This document shows positions 33,226 to 43,933 of a DNA stretch of 64,000 bases, piece by piece (the stretch's first letter is position 1; the number at the start of each line of letters is the position of its first letter). The position numbers and the translations under genes were made by a program. The notes beneath the pieces were generated by a model. It had not been told where the DNA came from and ran no database searches. It saw nothing but the letters and a program-made list of their open reading frames with translations. The DNA lies in assembly GCF_014650995.1 (NCBI RefSeq), contig NZ_BMWA01000004.1, forward strand, positions 186,001 to 250,000, given 5' to 3'. The stretch comes from Streptomyces viridiviolaceus (GTDB lineage Bacteria > Actinomycetota > Actinomycetes > Streptomycetales > Streptomycetaceae).

Positions 33226-34404
33226 TCAGCCGGCCGATTCCTCCAGAGCCCGCAGCAGGTCGGCCACCAGGTCGTCGGGGTCTTCCGCGCCGACCGAGAG
33301 GCGGACGAAGCCTTCCGGCACCGCGTCGCCGCCCCAGCGTCCCCGCCGCTCGGCCGTGGACCGCACGCCGCCGAAGCTCGTCGCGTCGTCCACGAGCCGC
33401 AGGGCGTCGAGAAAACGATCGGCACGCGCGCGCGTGGGCAGCGTGAAGGAGACCACGCACCCGTAGCGCCGCATCTGCTGCGAGGCGATCTTGTGCGAGG
33501 GGTCGTCGGGCAGCCCCGGATACCGCAGCCCGTTGACCTCGGGCCGCGCCCGCAGCACCTCGGCGACCTTCAGCGCGGTGGCGTTCTGCCGGTCCACGCG
33601 CAGCTGGAGGGTGGAGATCGAGCGGTGCGCGAGCCACGCCTCCATGGGGCCCGCGATGGCCCCGACGATCTTGCGCCAACGCCGTACGGCGGCCATGGCC
33701 TCGGCGTCACGTCCGGCGACGTATCCCAGGAGGATGTCGCCGTGGCCGGTGAGCTGCTTGGTGCCGCTGGCCACGGAGAAGTCGGCGCCGAGCTCCAGCG
33801 GGCGCTGGCCGAGCGGTGTGGCCAGCGTGTTGTCGACGGCGACCAGGGCGCCACGTGCGTGTGCCGCCTCGACGAGCCGCCTGACGTCGCAGACGTCGAG
33901 CCCCGGGTTGGACGGCGTCTCGATCCACAGCAGCTTCGCCCCGTCCAGGACGTCGAGCTGGGCGTCGCCGCCGGTCGGTGCGGTGCGCACCTGAACGCCG
34001 TACGCCTCCAGCTGGGCGCGGACCAGTGGCAGCACCTGGTAGCCGTCGCTGGGCAGGACGACCGTGTCCCCTGCCTGCAGCTGCGAGAACAGCACCGACG
34101 AGATCGCGGCCATGCCGGAGGCGAACACGAGCGTCTGGACGTCTTCGCGCCCGGGCGCCTCCAGCTCGCCGATGGCCTGCTCGAGATGGGCCCAGGTCGG
34201 GTTCTCGTCCCGGCCGTAGGTGTACGGACCGGTGGGATCACCCGGGAGATGGAAGTGGGCGGCGAACACCGGACCGGGCAGGGTCGGCTCGTGCTTGACC
34301 GGCTCGGGGAGCCCGGCGCGCACCGCGCGCGTGCCGTCGCCGGTGTCGGCGGCGAACGCCTCCGCCCCCGTAGAGCCCCCGTTGTCTGTAGCGGAATCGC
34401 TCAT
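33226..34404 (-). CDS. cystathionine gamma-lyase (PLP, Cys/Met metabolism family)
   Basis: 392 residues of the Cys/Met PLP family. It has the cofactor lysine in SVASGTKQLTGHGDILLGY and the substrate-loop region TYGRDENPTWAHLE. The Tyr/Arg pair YGR binds the phosphate. It splits cystathionine to cysteine; gamma-synthase-like activity cannot be ruled out by sequence. The ATG overlaps the stop of the phosphatase gene as ATGA, so the genes are translationally coupled. Confidence 0.88.
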   Translation of the reverse strand: MSDSATDNGGSTGAEAFAADTGDGTRAVRAGLPEPVKHEPTLPGPVFAAHFHLPGDPTGPYTYGRDENPTWAHLEQAIGELEAPGREDVQTLVFASGMAAISSVLFSQLQAGDTVVLPSDGYQVLPLVRAQLEAYGVQVRTAPTGGDAQLDVLDGAKLLWIETPSNPGLDVCDVRRLVEAAHARGALVAVDNTLATPLGQRPLELGADFSVASGTKQLTGHGDILLGYVAGRDAEAMAAVRRWRKIVGAIAGPMEAWLAHRSISTLQLRVDRQNATALKVAEVLRARPEVNGLRYPGLPDDPSHKIASQQMRRYGCVVSFTLPTRARADRFLDALRLVDDATSFGGVRSTAERRGRWGGDAVPEGFVRLSVGAEDPDDLVADLLRALEESAG

Positions 34405-34895
34405 GCCGCCCGTCCTTCCACGTGCTCGCGTACCGCGGCGAGCAGTCCGGTGCTCGCCGCCTCCACCATCTCAAGGCATTGCTCGAAGCCGTCCACGCCC
34501 CCGTAGTACGGGTCCGGAACGTCGAGGTCGCCGCTGTCGACGGCCGGGTCGTACGACCGCAGCAGGCGCACCTTGGCCGCGTCCTGCTCCGTGGGAGCGA
34601 GGCGGCGCAGGGCCCTGGCGTGGCCGGCGTCGAGGGCGACGACCAGGTCCAGGCGGGAGAACCAGGAGGGCTGGAACTGCCGGGCCGTGTGGTCGATGCC
34701 GTAGCCGTTCTCCTCCAGTACGGCCACGGTGCGCGGGTCGGCGCCCTCGCCCTCGTGCCAGCCACCCGTACCGGCGCTGTCGGCCTCGACCAGGTCCCCG
34801 AGCCCGGCCTCTTCCACGCGCGCGTGGAAGACGGCCTCGGCCATCGGCGAGCGGCAGATGTTGCCGGTGCACACGAAACAGACGCGGTAGGTCAT
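34401..34895 (-). CDS. ptpA: low-molecular-weight protein-tyrosine phosphatase
   Basis: 164 residues from ATG 34895. The P-loop CTGNICRS has the nucleophile Cys9 and Arg15, and the general acid lies in the DPYYGG motif near residue 127. This fits Streptomyces PtpA, which dephosphorylates protein tyrosines and affects secondary metabolism. It sits between the holin-like gene (5 bp upstream) and cystathionine gamma-lyase (4-bp overlap), so three genes probably form one message. Confidence 0.88.
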   Translation of the reverse strand: MTYRVCFVCTGNICRSPMAEAVFHARVEEAGLGDLVEADSAGTGGWHEGEGADPRTVAVLEENGYGIDHTARQFQPSWFSRLDLVVALDAGHARALRRLAPTEQDAAKVRLLRSYDPAVDSGDLDVPDPYYGGVDGFEQCLEMVEAASTGLLAAVREHVEGRAA

Positions 34896-34900
34896 GGGGC

Positions 34901-35275
34901 TCAGTCCTTGTCGGGCAGGAACGCGTTCAGGGCCCAGGAGACGATCGAGACGATCAGACCGCCCAGTACCGCGGTCCAGAATCCCTCCACGTGGAAGCTC
35001 AGGTCGAGCTTGTCGGCCACCCACGAGGTGAGCAGCAGCATGAGCGCGTTGACCACCAGCGTGAACAGGCCGAGCGTCAGGACGAACAGCGGGAAGGTGA
35101 GCACCCGCACGATCGGCTTGACCAGGAGGTTCACCAGGCCGAAGACCAGGGCGACGAGGATCAGCGTGACGGCCTTCTCGCCCGTGCTGCCTCCGGTCAG
35201 CGTGATCTTGTCGAGCAGCCACACGGCGACTGCCAGGGCCCCCGCGTTGGCGATCGTCTTGACTAGGAAATTCAT
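34901..35275 (-). CDS. phage holin family / DUF360-type membrane protein
   Basis: 124 residues from ATG 35275, with ATG 35278 one codon earlier. Four hydrophobic segments and the motif LVNLLVKPIVRVLTFPLFVLTLGLF identify the phage holin family 4 (YvlD) group. These are ordinary bacterial membrane proteins, not lysis holins. Nothing else viral is near. It is divergent from the cupin gene across 62 bp and leads the ptpA-lyase operon. Confidence 0.87.
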   Translation of the reverse strand: MNFLVKTIANAGALAVAVWLLDKITLTGGSTGEKAVTLILVALVFGLVNLLVKPIVRVLTFPLFVLTLGLFTLVVNALMLLLTSWVADKLDLSFHVEGFWTAVLGGLIVSIVSWALNAFLPDKD

Positions 35276-35337
35276 CATGTGTCTGATCGTGGCAGACGTG
35301 ATCGGAATCGAACGGTGAGGCAGGGGCGGACGAGGCG

Positions 35338-35655
35338 ATGAAGGCATTCCGGCTGGACGAACTGGAGGCGGAGCGTGCCGCCAACGACGGTGCCTATCTG
35401 CAGTTCCTGCGGGAGAGGAACATGTCGGTCGGCCTGTACGCCCTCGACGCGGGCACGTCCGATCCCCAGAAGCCGCATGAACAGGACGAGGTCTACTTCG
35501 TGGTGAGCGGCCGCGCCGCGATCACCGTCGGCCTGGAGACCACCCAGGTGGCCCGGGGCAGCGTGGTGTACGTACCGGCGGGGGTCGCCCACAAGTTCCA
35601 TCACATCAGCGAGGACCTGCGGGTGCTCGTGGTGTTCTCTCCGCCCGAGAGCTGA
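35338..35655 (+). CDS. cupin domain protein
   Basis: 105 residues making a single beta-barrel cupin. Motif 1 includes KPHEQDEVYFVVSG and motif 2 includes GSVVYVPAGVAHKFHH, so two or three histidines and a glutamate are available to bind a metal. The function could be a dioxygenase, isomerase or small-molecule sensor; the sequence does not decide. It is monocistronic, transcribed away from the holin-like gene. Confidence 0.85.
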   Translation: MKAFRLDELEAERAANDGAYLQFLRERNMSVGLYALDAGTSDPQKPHEQDEVYFVVSGRAAITVGLETTQVARGSVVYVPAGVAHKFHHISEDLRVLVVFSPPES

Positions 35656-35819
35656 GCCGCCGCGTCGGGGTTCCCTAAGGGTTCGGTCAGGGGAGGACAA
35701 GGGATCCGAGGCCCCCGTCCGGACCTCTGCCGCCCTAGCATCGAGGCAGGACATCAGGCAGATGACCGGACTTCGAAGAACCCGGCGCTCGGACGGGTGG
35801 AGAGGCAAGGACGAGGGCG

Positions 35820-36032
35820 ATGCGAGAGATCTTCACGGGACTGCCGTGGTGGGTGAAGTGGATTGCGGTGCCGGTCATCGCCCTGGTGGTGTTCGGCGGC
35901 CTGATCGCGAGCGTCGTCGGCTTCGTGATCGGGCTGCTCTTCAAGGTGCTGGTCTTCGTGGCACTCGTCGGCGGACTGATCTACGTCGTACGCAAGTTCA
36001 CGTCGAGTTCGTCGTCGCGCAGCGACTGGTGA
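35820..36032 (+). CDS. DUF5326 family small membrane protein
   Basis: 70 residues with two hydrophobic segments (about 14-34 and 38-57) and a Ser-rich tail ending SSSSSRSDW. It fits DUF5326, a Streptomyces family of unknown role found just before ssgR. ATG 35820 follows AGGACGAGG. Confidence 0.82.
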   Translation: MREIFTGLPWWVKWIAVPVIALVVFGGLIASVVGFVIGLLFKVLVFVALVGGLIYVVRKFTSSSSSRSDW

Positions 36033-36228
36033 GAGCCGTGGGACACCGGTGGCGGTAACAGGAATCGCCGGTTCCCTCGCGCGAGGGAAGTTTCCGTGAC
36101 GAGCTGCCTACGAGCGGTGACCGGCGGTTAGAGTCCGGAACTCCACGCGGGGGCCACCCCGCAACGGGCGTACACCCCCACCCGTGTTCCCCGCACGGGG
36201 CAGCCCCCTCGCGCTTCGGGAGTCACCC

Positions 36229-37059
36229 TTGGCCACGGCTGATACCGCACCTGCCCAGCTGCACCCGCTCCCTGTGCAGCCCCACCCCACACCCCCCGCC
36301 GCGGACCCGCCGACCGTGACCCTCATCGGGTCCGTGCAGCGCGCGATGCGCCTGCTGGAGTGCGTCGCCGAGCACGCGTACGGAGCGCCGGCCAAACAGC
36401 TGGCCCGTGAGACCGGGCTGGCCCTGCCGACGGCGTACCACCTGTTGCGCACCCTCGTGCACGAGAAATACCTACGCCGTGAGAAGGGCCTGTTCTTCCT
36501 CGGAGAGGCCGCAGAGCGGCTGGCCGGCAGCGGTGCCGCGCAGAAACGTCGCGGCACGGTCGTCGACGCGCTGGCGCGCTGGCGGGACGCGATCGGTGTC
36601 CCCGTGTACTACGCCATGTACCGCGACGGCGAGATCGAGATCATGTGCGTCTCCGACACCCCGGGCAACCCGGCGGTCGAGGAGTGGGCCGATTTCCGGG
36701 AGACCGGGCACGCACACGCCATCGGGCAGTGCCTGCTGTCGCAGCTCGACGAGGAAGCCCGCCGTGACCACCTCGACCGCTATCCCGTGCAGCCAGTCAC
36801 TCCGTACACGGTGCGTGACGGCAGCATCCTGCTGAAACGGCTGGAGCGCATGCAGCGGATGGCACCGGTGACCGAGAGCCAGGAGTACGCCCTGGGGACG
36901 GTCTGTGCGGCGATCCCGATCACGCTCGGCACCACGGCCGCGACCATGGCCATCTCCCTGCCCTCGAATCAGGCCGACCGGCTGGTGCCGGCAGTGCAGC
37001 GTTTGCAGGAAGAAATGGGGCGTCTTCTGGGGTCGCTGGCGATCTCTATCAGTATCTGA
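36229..37059 (+). CDS. ssgR: IclR family regulator SsgR, activator of ssgA
   Basis: 276 residues if TTG 36229 is used, chosen for GGGAG six to seven bases upstream; GTG 36316 (VTLIGSVQ) is a shorter alternative. The first 30 residues are Pro-rich. The IclR helix-turn-helix follows (SVQRAMRLLECVAEHAYGAPAKQLARETGL), then the effector domain from about residue 110. The C-terminus lies beside ssgA, as in S. coelicolor, where SsgR directly activates ssgA transcription for sporulation. Codon use and neighbours look native. Confidence 0.88.
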   Translation: MATADTAPAQLHPLPVQPHPTPPAADPPTVTLIGSVQRAMRLLECVAEHAYGAPAKQLARETGLALPTAYHLLRTLVHEKYLRREKGLFFLGEAAERLAGSGAAQKRRGTVVDALARWRDAIGVPVYYAMYRDGEIEIMCVSDTPGNPAVEEWADFRETGHAHAIGQCLLSQLDEEARRDHLDRYPVQPVTPYTVRDGSILLKRLERMQRMAPVTESQEYALGTVCAAIPITLGTTAATMAISLPSNQADRLVPAVQRLQEEMGRLLGSLAISISI

Positions 37060-37158
37060 AAACTCACTCCTTGTGATCTGGTGTGTACGTTCAGCAAGAT
37101 GCCACCAGTGTAAGAGGTTTGATTCCCGGCCAGTCGACGGCGAATGACGGGGTAGGCG

Positions 37159-37596
37159 ATGGGCGAGTCCGTACAGGCAGAGGTCATGATGAGCTTTCTC
37201 GTTTCCGAGGAGCTCTCCTTCCGCATCCCGGTGGAGCTGCGTTACGAGTCCTGTGATCCCTATGCCGTGCGGCTCACCTTCCATCTGCCCGGGGATGCAC
37301 CGGTGACCTGGGCCTTCGGCCGTGAGTTGCTGGTCGACGGGGTGGGCCGGCCGTGTGGTGACGGTGATGTGCGTATCTCGCCCGTGGACCCGGAGCCGCT
37401 GGCGGAGGTGCTGATCCGCCTTCAGGTCGGCAGCGACCAGGCGCTGTTCCGTTCCTCGGCGGCCCCGCTGGTGGCCTTCCTGGACCGCACCGACAAGCTG
37501 GTGCCGCTGGGCCAGGAGGGTGCCCTCGCCGACTTCGACGCGCACCTCGACGAGGCGCTGGACCGCATCCTGGCGGAGGAACAGAGCGCCGGCTGA
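37159..37596 (+). CDS. ssgA: sporulation and cell division protein SsgA
   Basis: 145 residues, single SALP (SsgA-like) domain with VSEELSFRIPVELRYES and TWAFGRELLVDGVGRPCGDGDVRI. SsgA marks future septum sites and recruits SsgB, which brings FtsZ to the sporulation septa. It starts 99 bp after ssgR and is its known target. Assignment to SsgA rather than SsgB-G rests on the ssgR neighbour and the length. No TTA codon was noticed at its 5' end. Confidence 0.9.
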   Translation: MGESVQAEVMMSFLVSEELSFRIPVELRYESCDPYAVRLTFHLPGDAPVTWAFGRELLVDGVGRPCGDGDVRISPVDPEPLAEVLIRLQVGSDQALFRSSAAPLVAFLDRTDKLVPLGQEGALADFDAHLDEALDRILAEEQSAG

Positions 37597-37707
37597 ACCG
37601 TTACGGCGGCCGTGCGGCGGTGGCGTAACGCTTCGCCGGGGCTGCCGTAACTTGCAGAAACGATTCTTCCGTGGTTCCCGGGAGGGCCGGCCGCACCGGT
37701 CCCGGCC

Positions 37708-39237
37708 TCAGCGCTTGCGTCGGCGGCCCCGCCCACCGCGCGCCGGAACCGGTCCCGTGGCCGCCGCCGGGCCGGCCGGCCGGTCGGCGGAGACGACCAG
37801 CGCGGCGAGGGCGGTGGTGACCGGAACCGAGGCCACGAGCCCGATCGAGCCGACCAGCGTGCGGACGATCTCCTCGGCGACCAACTCGCTGTTGGCGACC
37901 GTCCCCACGCCGCTCTGCGCGATCGAGAACAGCAGCAGGAGTGGAAGAGCGGCGCCCGCATAGGCGAGCACCAGCGTGTTGACGACGGAGGCGATGTGGT
38001 CGCGGCCGATGCGGATGCCCGCGCGGTACAACCCGCGCCAGCCCATCGTCGGGTTGGCCTCGTGCAGTTCCCAGACCGCCGAGGTCTGGGTGACCGTCAC
38101 GTCGTCGAGGACACCGAGCGAACCGATGATGACGCCGGCGAGCAGCAGACCGCTCATGTCGATCGACGGGTACAGGCCGTGGATCAGACCGGTGTTGTCG
38201 TCCGTGTTGCCGGTGAGCGCCGCCCAGCCGATGAACAACGAGCCCAGGACGCCGATCAGCAGCAGCGAGATCAGGGTGCCGATCACCGCCACGGACGTAC
38301 GGGCCGACAGGCCGTGGCAGAGATACAGGGCGATCAGCATGATGGCGCTCGACCCGATCACCGCCACCAGCAGCGGGTTCGACCCCTGCAGGATCGCGGG
38401 AAGGATGAAGAAGTTCAGCACCAGGAAGCTGATGGCGAGCGAGACCAGGGCCATGACGCCCCGCAGCCGGCCGACGACCACGACGGCCAGCGCGAAGATG
38501 CCGGCCAGCAGGGCCAGGGGGAGCCGGCGGTTGATGTCGGTCACCGAGTACTGGAGGTCCTTCGGCGCGGAGGGCTCGTAGGCGACCACGACCTCCTGTC
38601 CCTCGTGCAATTGCCGTGACTGGTCCGGCTGCACGATCTCGGTGAACGTACGGCCCTTGTCCTTGCCGGTGTCCACGCGGATCGTGGCCCGCTTGCAGGT
38701 GCCGTTCGCCTGCTGCACCGCGGAGGAGCCCTCCGCGGTGGAGGTGTCGCCGGTCGGGGTGCTCCCCGAGGCGTTGACGGAGGCACAGCTCAGCTCGACC
38801 ACTTTGGTGACCGTGGCCTGTTGCGTCTGCCGGTCGAAGCCGACGCCGGTGCGCTCGTGCGGCGGCGCGCCACCCGGCCAGAGGACCGCGAGACCGACCA
38901 CGACCGCCGCGGCGAACGGGATGAGGACCGCCGCGATGATTTTCCGCAGGTGCCGGGAGACGGGCGCCGCCGGCCCGTGGCTGTGGCCGTGGGAGTGCCC
39001 GTGACCCTCACCCGGCCCGTGTCCGTCACCGGGCCCGTGTCCGCCACCGGACCCGCGCCCTCCACCCGGCCCTCGGCCTCCCCCCGAGCCACGGCCGCCA
39101 CCACCCCAGCCACCACCGCCTCCGCCTCCGTGCGTGCCGCCGGAGGCATGGCCGTCGTGACGGCCGCTGCCGTCCTCGGCGTCCGGGCCGTAGTGGGGCT
39201 CGTGCGGCGGGTAGGGGGGATGCTGCGTCGTGGTCAC
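37708..39237 (-). CDS. YibE/F family membrane protein with His/Gly-rich N-terminus
   Basis: 509 residues. The first 85 residues are extremely Gly-, His- and Pro-rich (GEGHGHSHGHSHG at the end), a sequence that could bind metal ions. One membrane helix (about residues 91-111) and an extracytoplasmic region follow. About seven more membrane helices in the second half match YibE/F-like proteins of unknown transport or channel function. It converges on ssgA. The stop lies 112 bp from that of ssgA. Confidence 0.88.
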   Translation of the reverse strand: MTTTQHPPYPPHEPHYGPDAEDGSGRHDGHASGGTHGGGGGGGWGGGGRGSGGGRGPGGGRGSGGGHGPGDGHGPGEGHGHSHGHSHGPAAPVSRHLRKIIAAVLIPFAAAVVVGLAVLWPGGAPPHERTGVGFDRQTQQATVTKVVELSCASVNASGSTPTGDTSTAEGSSAVQQANGTCKRATIRVDTGKDKGRTFTEIVQPDQSRQLHEGQEVVVAYEPSAPKDLQYSVTDINRRLPLALLAGIFALAVVVVGRLRGVMALVSLAISFLVLNFFILPAILQGSNPLLVAVIGSSAIMLIALYLCHGLSARTSVAVIGTLISLLLIGVLGSLFIGWAALTGNTDDNTGLIHGLYPSIDMSGLLLAGVIIGSLGVLDDVTVTQTSAVWELHEANPTMGWRGLYRAGIRIGRDHIASVVNTLVLAYAGAALPLLLLFSIAQSGVGTVANSELVAEEIVRTLVGSIGLVASVPVTTALAALVVSADRPAGPAAATGPVPARGGRGRRRKR

Positions 39238-39317
39238 CGACCGATCATCGCAAGAACGAGGGGGGCCCTCTGTTCACCGCGCCCGATTTGACGCTAGCGT
39301 GGAGGCACCTTTGTACA

Positions 39318-41287
<1,970 letters not shown>

Positions 41288-41299
41288 CGCGATGAGGGA

Positions 41300-41332
41300 G
41301 GAGGGGGCAGAACGGTCCGGCTTGCCCCCTCC
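41300..41332 (+). terminator. terminator after thiC
   Basis: A 10-bp stem (GGAGGGGGCA with its complement) around a 13-base loop, 13 bp after the thiC stop and before the next gene's start. Confidence 0.7.
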
Positions 41333-41366
41333 CGCCCGGGGGTCTGTTCTCGGCAGACTGGCCCCC

Positions 41367-42794
41367 ATGACAGCCAGATCGCTGAGCAAGGGCGCCAACC
41401 TCGCCGTCGACTCCCCCGCGGTCCGTGTCGAACTCGCCTGGTCCGCCGCGCCCGGTGTGCCCGAGGTCGACGCCTCGGCCCTGCTGGTGGGCGCGGCCGG
41501 CCGGGTACGGGACGACGGCGACTTCGTCTTCTACAACCAGCCGCGCCATGCGTCCGGGGCCGTGCGGCACCTGGGCAAGCGAAGTGACTCCGGTGCCCGT
41601 GTCGCGACCGACTCCGTCGAGGTGGACTTCCGTTCACTGGAGCCGGCCGTCGAACGCATCGTCCTGTGCGCGTCGGCCGACGGAGGGACGTTCGGGCAGG
41701 TGCCCGGGTTGTCGCTGCGGTTGCTGGACGCCGGGAGCGGGGCCGAGCTGGCCCGCTTCGACATGGCGGCCGAGACCGAGACGGCGTTCATCGGCGGCGA
41801 GCTGTACCTGCGCCAGGGGAAGTGGAAGTTCCGCGCGGTCGGCCAGGGGTACGCCTCCGGGCTCGCGGGGCTGGCCACCGACTTCGGCATCACCGTCGAC
41901 GACGCTCCCCCGCCCGCCCCCGCCGTGTCGGCGCCGACCGTACCGCCACCGTCCGTACCGCCGTCACCGCCCGCGCACCCGGTGCAGCCCGCGCCCCACA
42001 CGGCGCCACCGTCCGCCGCACCCACCGGCCCGCGTCTGACCAAGGGCGAGGAGCGGCTGCCCGTGGACATGCGTAAGCGGCTGTCCCTGCGCAAGGAGCA
42101 GGTGGCGGTCAGCCTGACCAAGCACGGGGCCGCCGGTGTCACGGCGCGCGTCGTCCTCGTCCTCGACGCCTCCGGCTCCATGTCCTTCCTCTACTCCAAG
42201 GGCGTGGTGACGGACGTCGTGGAGCGGATGGCCGCCGTCGCCGCGCAGTTGGACGACGACGGCGAGATGCAGGCATGGACCTTCGCCTCGAACCCGGCGC
42301 GCCTGCCCGATCTGCGCCTGGGCGAGCTGCCCGAATGGCTGCGACTGCACGTGCGTGTGGGGGAGATGGGCCTCTTCCGCCGTGGCAGGAAGAAGGGGCT
42401 CCACCCCGATCAGGTGGACATGCGCGACGTCGGCATCCAGAACGAGGAGCAGAAGGTGATCGCGGAGGTCCGCGCCTTCGTCCGGGGCAACCCCGCCGCC
42501 GTTCCGACCTTGGTGCTGTTCTTCTCCGACGGAGGCGTCTATCGCAACGCCGAGATCGAGCGGGAGCTGCGGGAGGCGGTGGAGGAGCCGATCTTCTGGC
42601 AGTTCGTGGGGCTGGGCCGGTCCGACTACGGGGTGCTGGAGCGATTCGACACCCTGCCCGGACGCCGCGTCGATAACGTCGGATTCTTCGCCGTGGACGA
42701 CATCAGCACCGTCCCCGACCCGGAACTGTACGACCGTCTGCTGTCCGAGTTCCCGTCCTGGATCACCGCCGCCCGCGGTGCGGGCATTCTCTGA
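41367..42794 (+). CDS. TerD-domain and von Willebrand factor A protein
   Basis: 475 residues from ATG 41367. Residues 1-180 form a TerD/CABP domain ([20 protein letters not shown]..., [12 protein letters not shown]), the calcium-binding fold of tellurite-resistance proteins. A Pro-rich linker of about 45 residues leads to a von Willebrand A domain with the metal site DASGSMS (Asp267, Ser269, Ser271). The closest overall type is TerF-like or VWA-containing TerD proteins implicated in stress and membrane-associated complexes. The other ter genes are not adjacent. The function in this organism is unknown. Confidence 0.83.
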   Translation: MTARSLSKGANLAVDSPAVRVELAWSAAPGVPEVDASALLVGAAGRVRDDGDFVFYNQPRHASGAVRHLGKRSDSGARVATDSVEVDFRSLEPAVERIVLCASADGGTFGQVPGLSLRLLDAGSGAELARFDMAAETETAFIGGELYLRQGKWKFRAVGQGYASGLAGLATDFGITVDDAPPPAPAVSAPTVPPPSVPPSPPAHPVQPAPHTAPPSAAPTGPRLTKGEERLPVDMRKRLSLRKEQVAVSLTKHGAAGVTARVVLVLDASGSMSFLYSKGVVTDVVERMAAVAAQLDDDGEMQAWTFASNPARLPDLRLGELPEWLRLHVRVGEMGLFRRGRKKGLHPDQVDMRDVGIQNEEQKVIAEVRAFVRGNPAAVPTLVLFFSDGGVYRNAEIERELREAVEEPIFWQFVGLGRSDYGVLERFDTLPGRRVDNVGFFAVDDISTVPDPELYDRLLSEFPSWITAARGAGIL

Positions 42795-42829
42795 ACGGCA
42801 CGCGGACGGGATCGCGGGGCACACCGGCG

Positions 42830-42869
42830 TGCGCTCCCCGGAGGCACAGCCTCCCGAGAGGGGAGCGCA
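42830..42869. terminator. bidirectional terminator between convergent genes
   Basis: TGCGCTCCCC (42830-42839) pairs with GGGGAGCGCA (42860-42869); an internal GGAGG/CCTCC hairpin lies within. It lies 35 bp after the VWA gene and 10 bp after the opposing membrane-protein gene. Confidence 0.7.
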
Positions 42870-42878
42870 GGCCGGTGG

Positions 42879-43745
42879 CTACTTCGGACGGTGCTCCGGG
42901 CCACCGAAGTCCGGGCTGGTGTAGTCCGGGCTCGAGTAGCGCGGGCGCGGGCCCGCGGCGGGACCGTCGTCGGGGCTGGTGAACCCCGGGCGGTCGTAGC
43001 CGAGGTGCGGGATGCGGCTGGTGGTCGGGGCTGCCGGTGCCGTGGGGCGCAGGGAGGTCGCCGTGTTCGGGTCGGCGAGCGCCTCGCGCAGGAACGGCAT
43101 GATGCCGCGCTCCAGCAGGGCTTCGAGCCAGGCTTCCCTGGCCCGGGCCAGCTCCCCGTCGAGTTCGCCGTGGGGCCCTGCCTTGGCCGAGGGGCGGTTG
43201 CGCAGCGCGGTGAGCAGCAGCCCCACGGCGGCCACGAGGATCGCGACCGCCGTCACGGCGCCGAACACCCAACCAGTGGTGAGCATGGTCCGGGCGAACG
43301 TCTGCTCGGGATCGAGCATCTTCAGGACGTAGCCGACGAGCAGGAAGATCGCCGCTGCCGTACCCGCCAGGACGGGTGCGAGGACGGCGACGACGGCGAT
43401 CGCGCCGGCGCCGGCCGTCTCGGTGGCGACCTCACCCATGGTGGCGGCGAGCCCCACCCCGTTCGCGTCCGACTCGGCGGAGCCGGTTTCGCGCGCGGAG
43501 GGCGACGGACCGGCCGGCCGGCGCATTTCCTCGCGGACCTTCACGTAGTGCTGGTACTCGGTGGCCGCCGCCGCCGTGATGAGCGCGGAGGCGTTGAGTG
43601 CCATGGTGCGCAGTTGTTCCGAGTTGAGCCGCTGTCCGACAGCGGTCAGTTCCGGGCGGTGTGGTGCGGAGCGCAGCGCCTCATCGAGGATCCGCTCGTA
43701 CTCTTGGCGGTCCTCGCTCGACAGGTGCTGCGGAACGCTGTTCAT
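42879..43745 (-). CDS. uncharacterised membrane protein with two helices
   Basis: 288 residues from ATG 43745, placed six bases after GGGGG; ATG 43751 is an alternative. The N-terminal third is soluble and helical (SEDRQEYERILDEALRSAPHR, KVREEMRR). Two hydrophobic regions (about residues 110-140 and 155-178) include AGAIAVVAVLAPVLAGTAAAIFLLVGYVL. The C-terminal tail is Pro-, Ser- and Tyr-rich with SSPDYTSPDFGGP. No known domain is recognised. It converges on the VWA gene. Confidence 0.75.
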   Translation of the reverse strand: MNSVPQHLSSEDRQEYERILDEALRSAPHRPELTAVGQRLNSEQLRTMALNASALITAAAATEYQHYVKVREEMRRPAGPSPSARETGSAESDANGVGLAATMGEVATETAGAGAIAVVAVLAPVLAGTAAAIFLLVGYVLKMLDPEQTFARTMLTTGWVFGAVTAVAILVAAVGLLLTALRNRPSAKAGPHGELDGELARAREAWLEALLERGIMPFLREALADPNTATSLRPTAPAAPTTSRIPHLGYDRPGFTSPDDGPAAGPRPRYSSPDYTSPDFGGPEHRPK

Positions 43746-43933
43746 GTGCATCCCCCGATGCTCCGTAGGGCTTGGGGCTCGCATGCCAACGAGCCGTCGG
43801 GCAGAAACGGAGGGGAGCCTGCTACGGATAAGCCGATGGTAGAGCGGTGACGGCGTACGGTGACAGGGGGTTTCCAGAAATTGGGTGCCGGCCTGTACGG
43901 ACGCCGTCGGGGAGAAGCTCGTTCGGTGAACGG

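Noticed and set aside
34901..35275. A prophage remnant suggested by the holin family name
   Set aside because: No other phage gene, integrase or attachment site is near; this holin-family group is a normal bacterial membrane protein.
37105..37135. tRNA-like T-arm near GGTTTGATTCC before ssgA
   Set aside because: No matching acceptor stem, D-arm or anticodon arm could be drawn.
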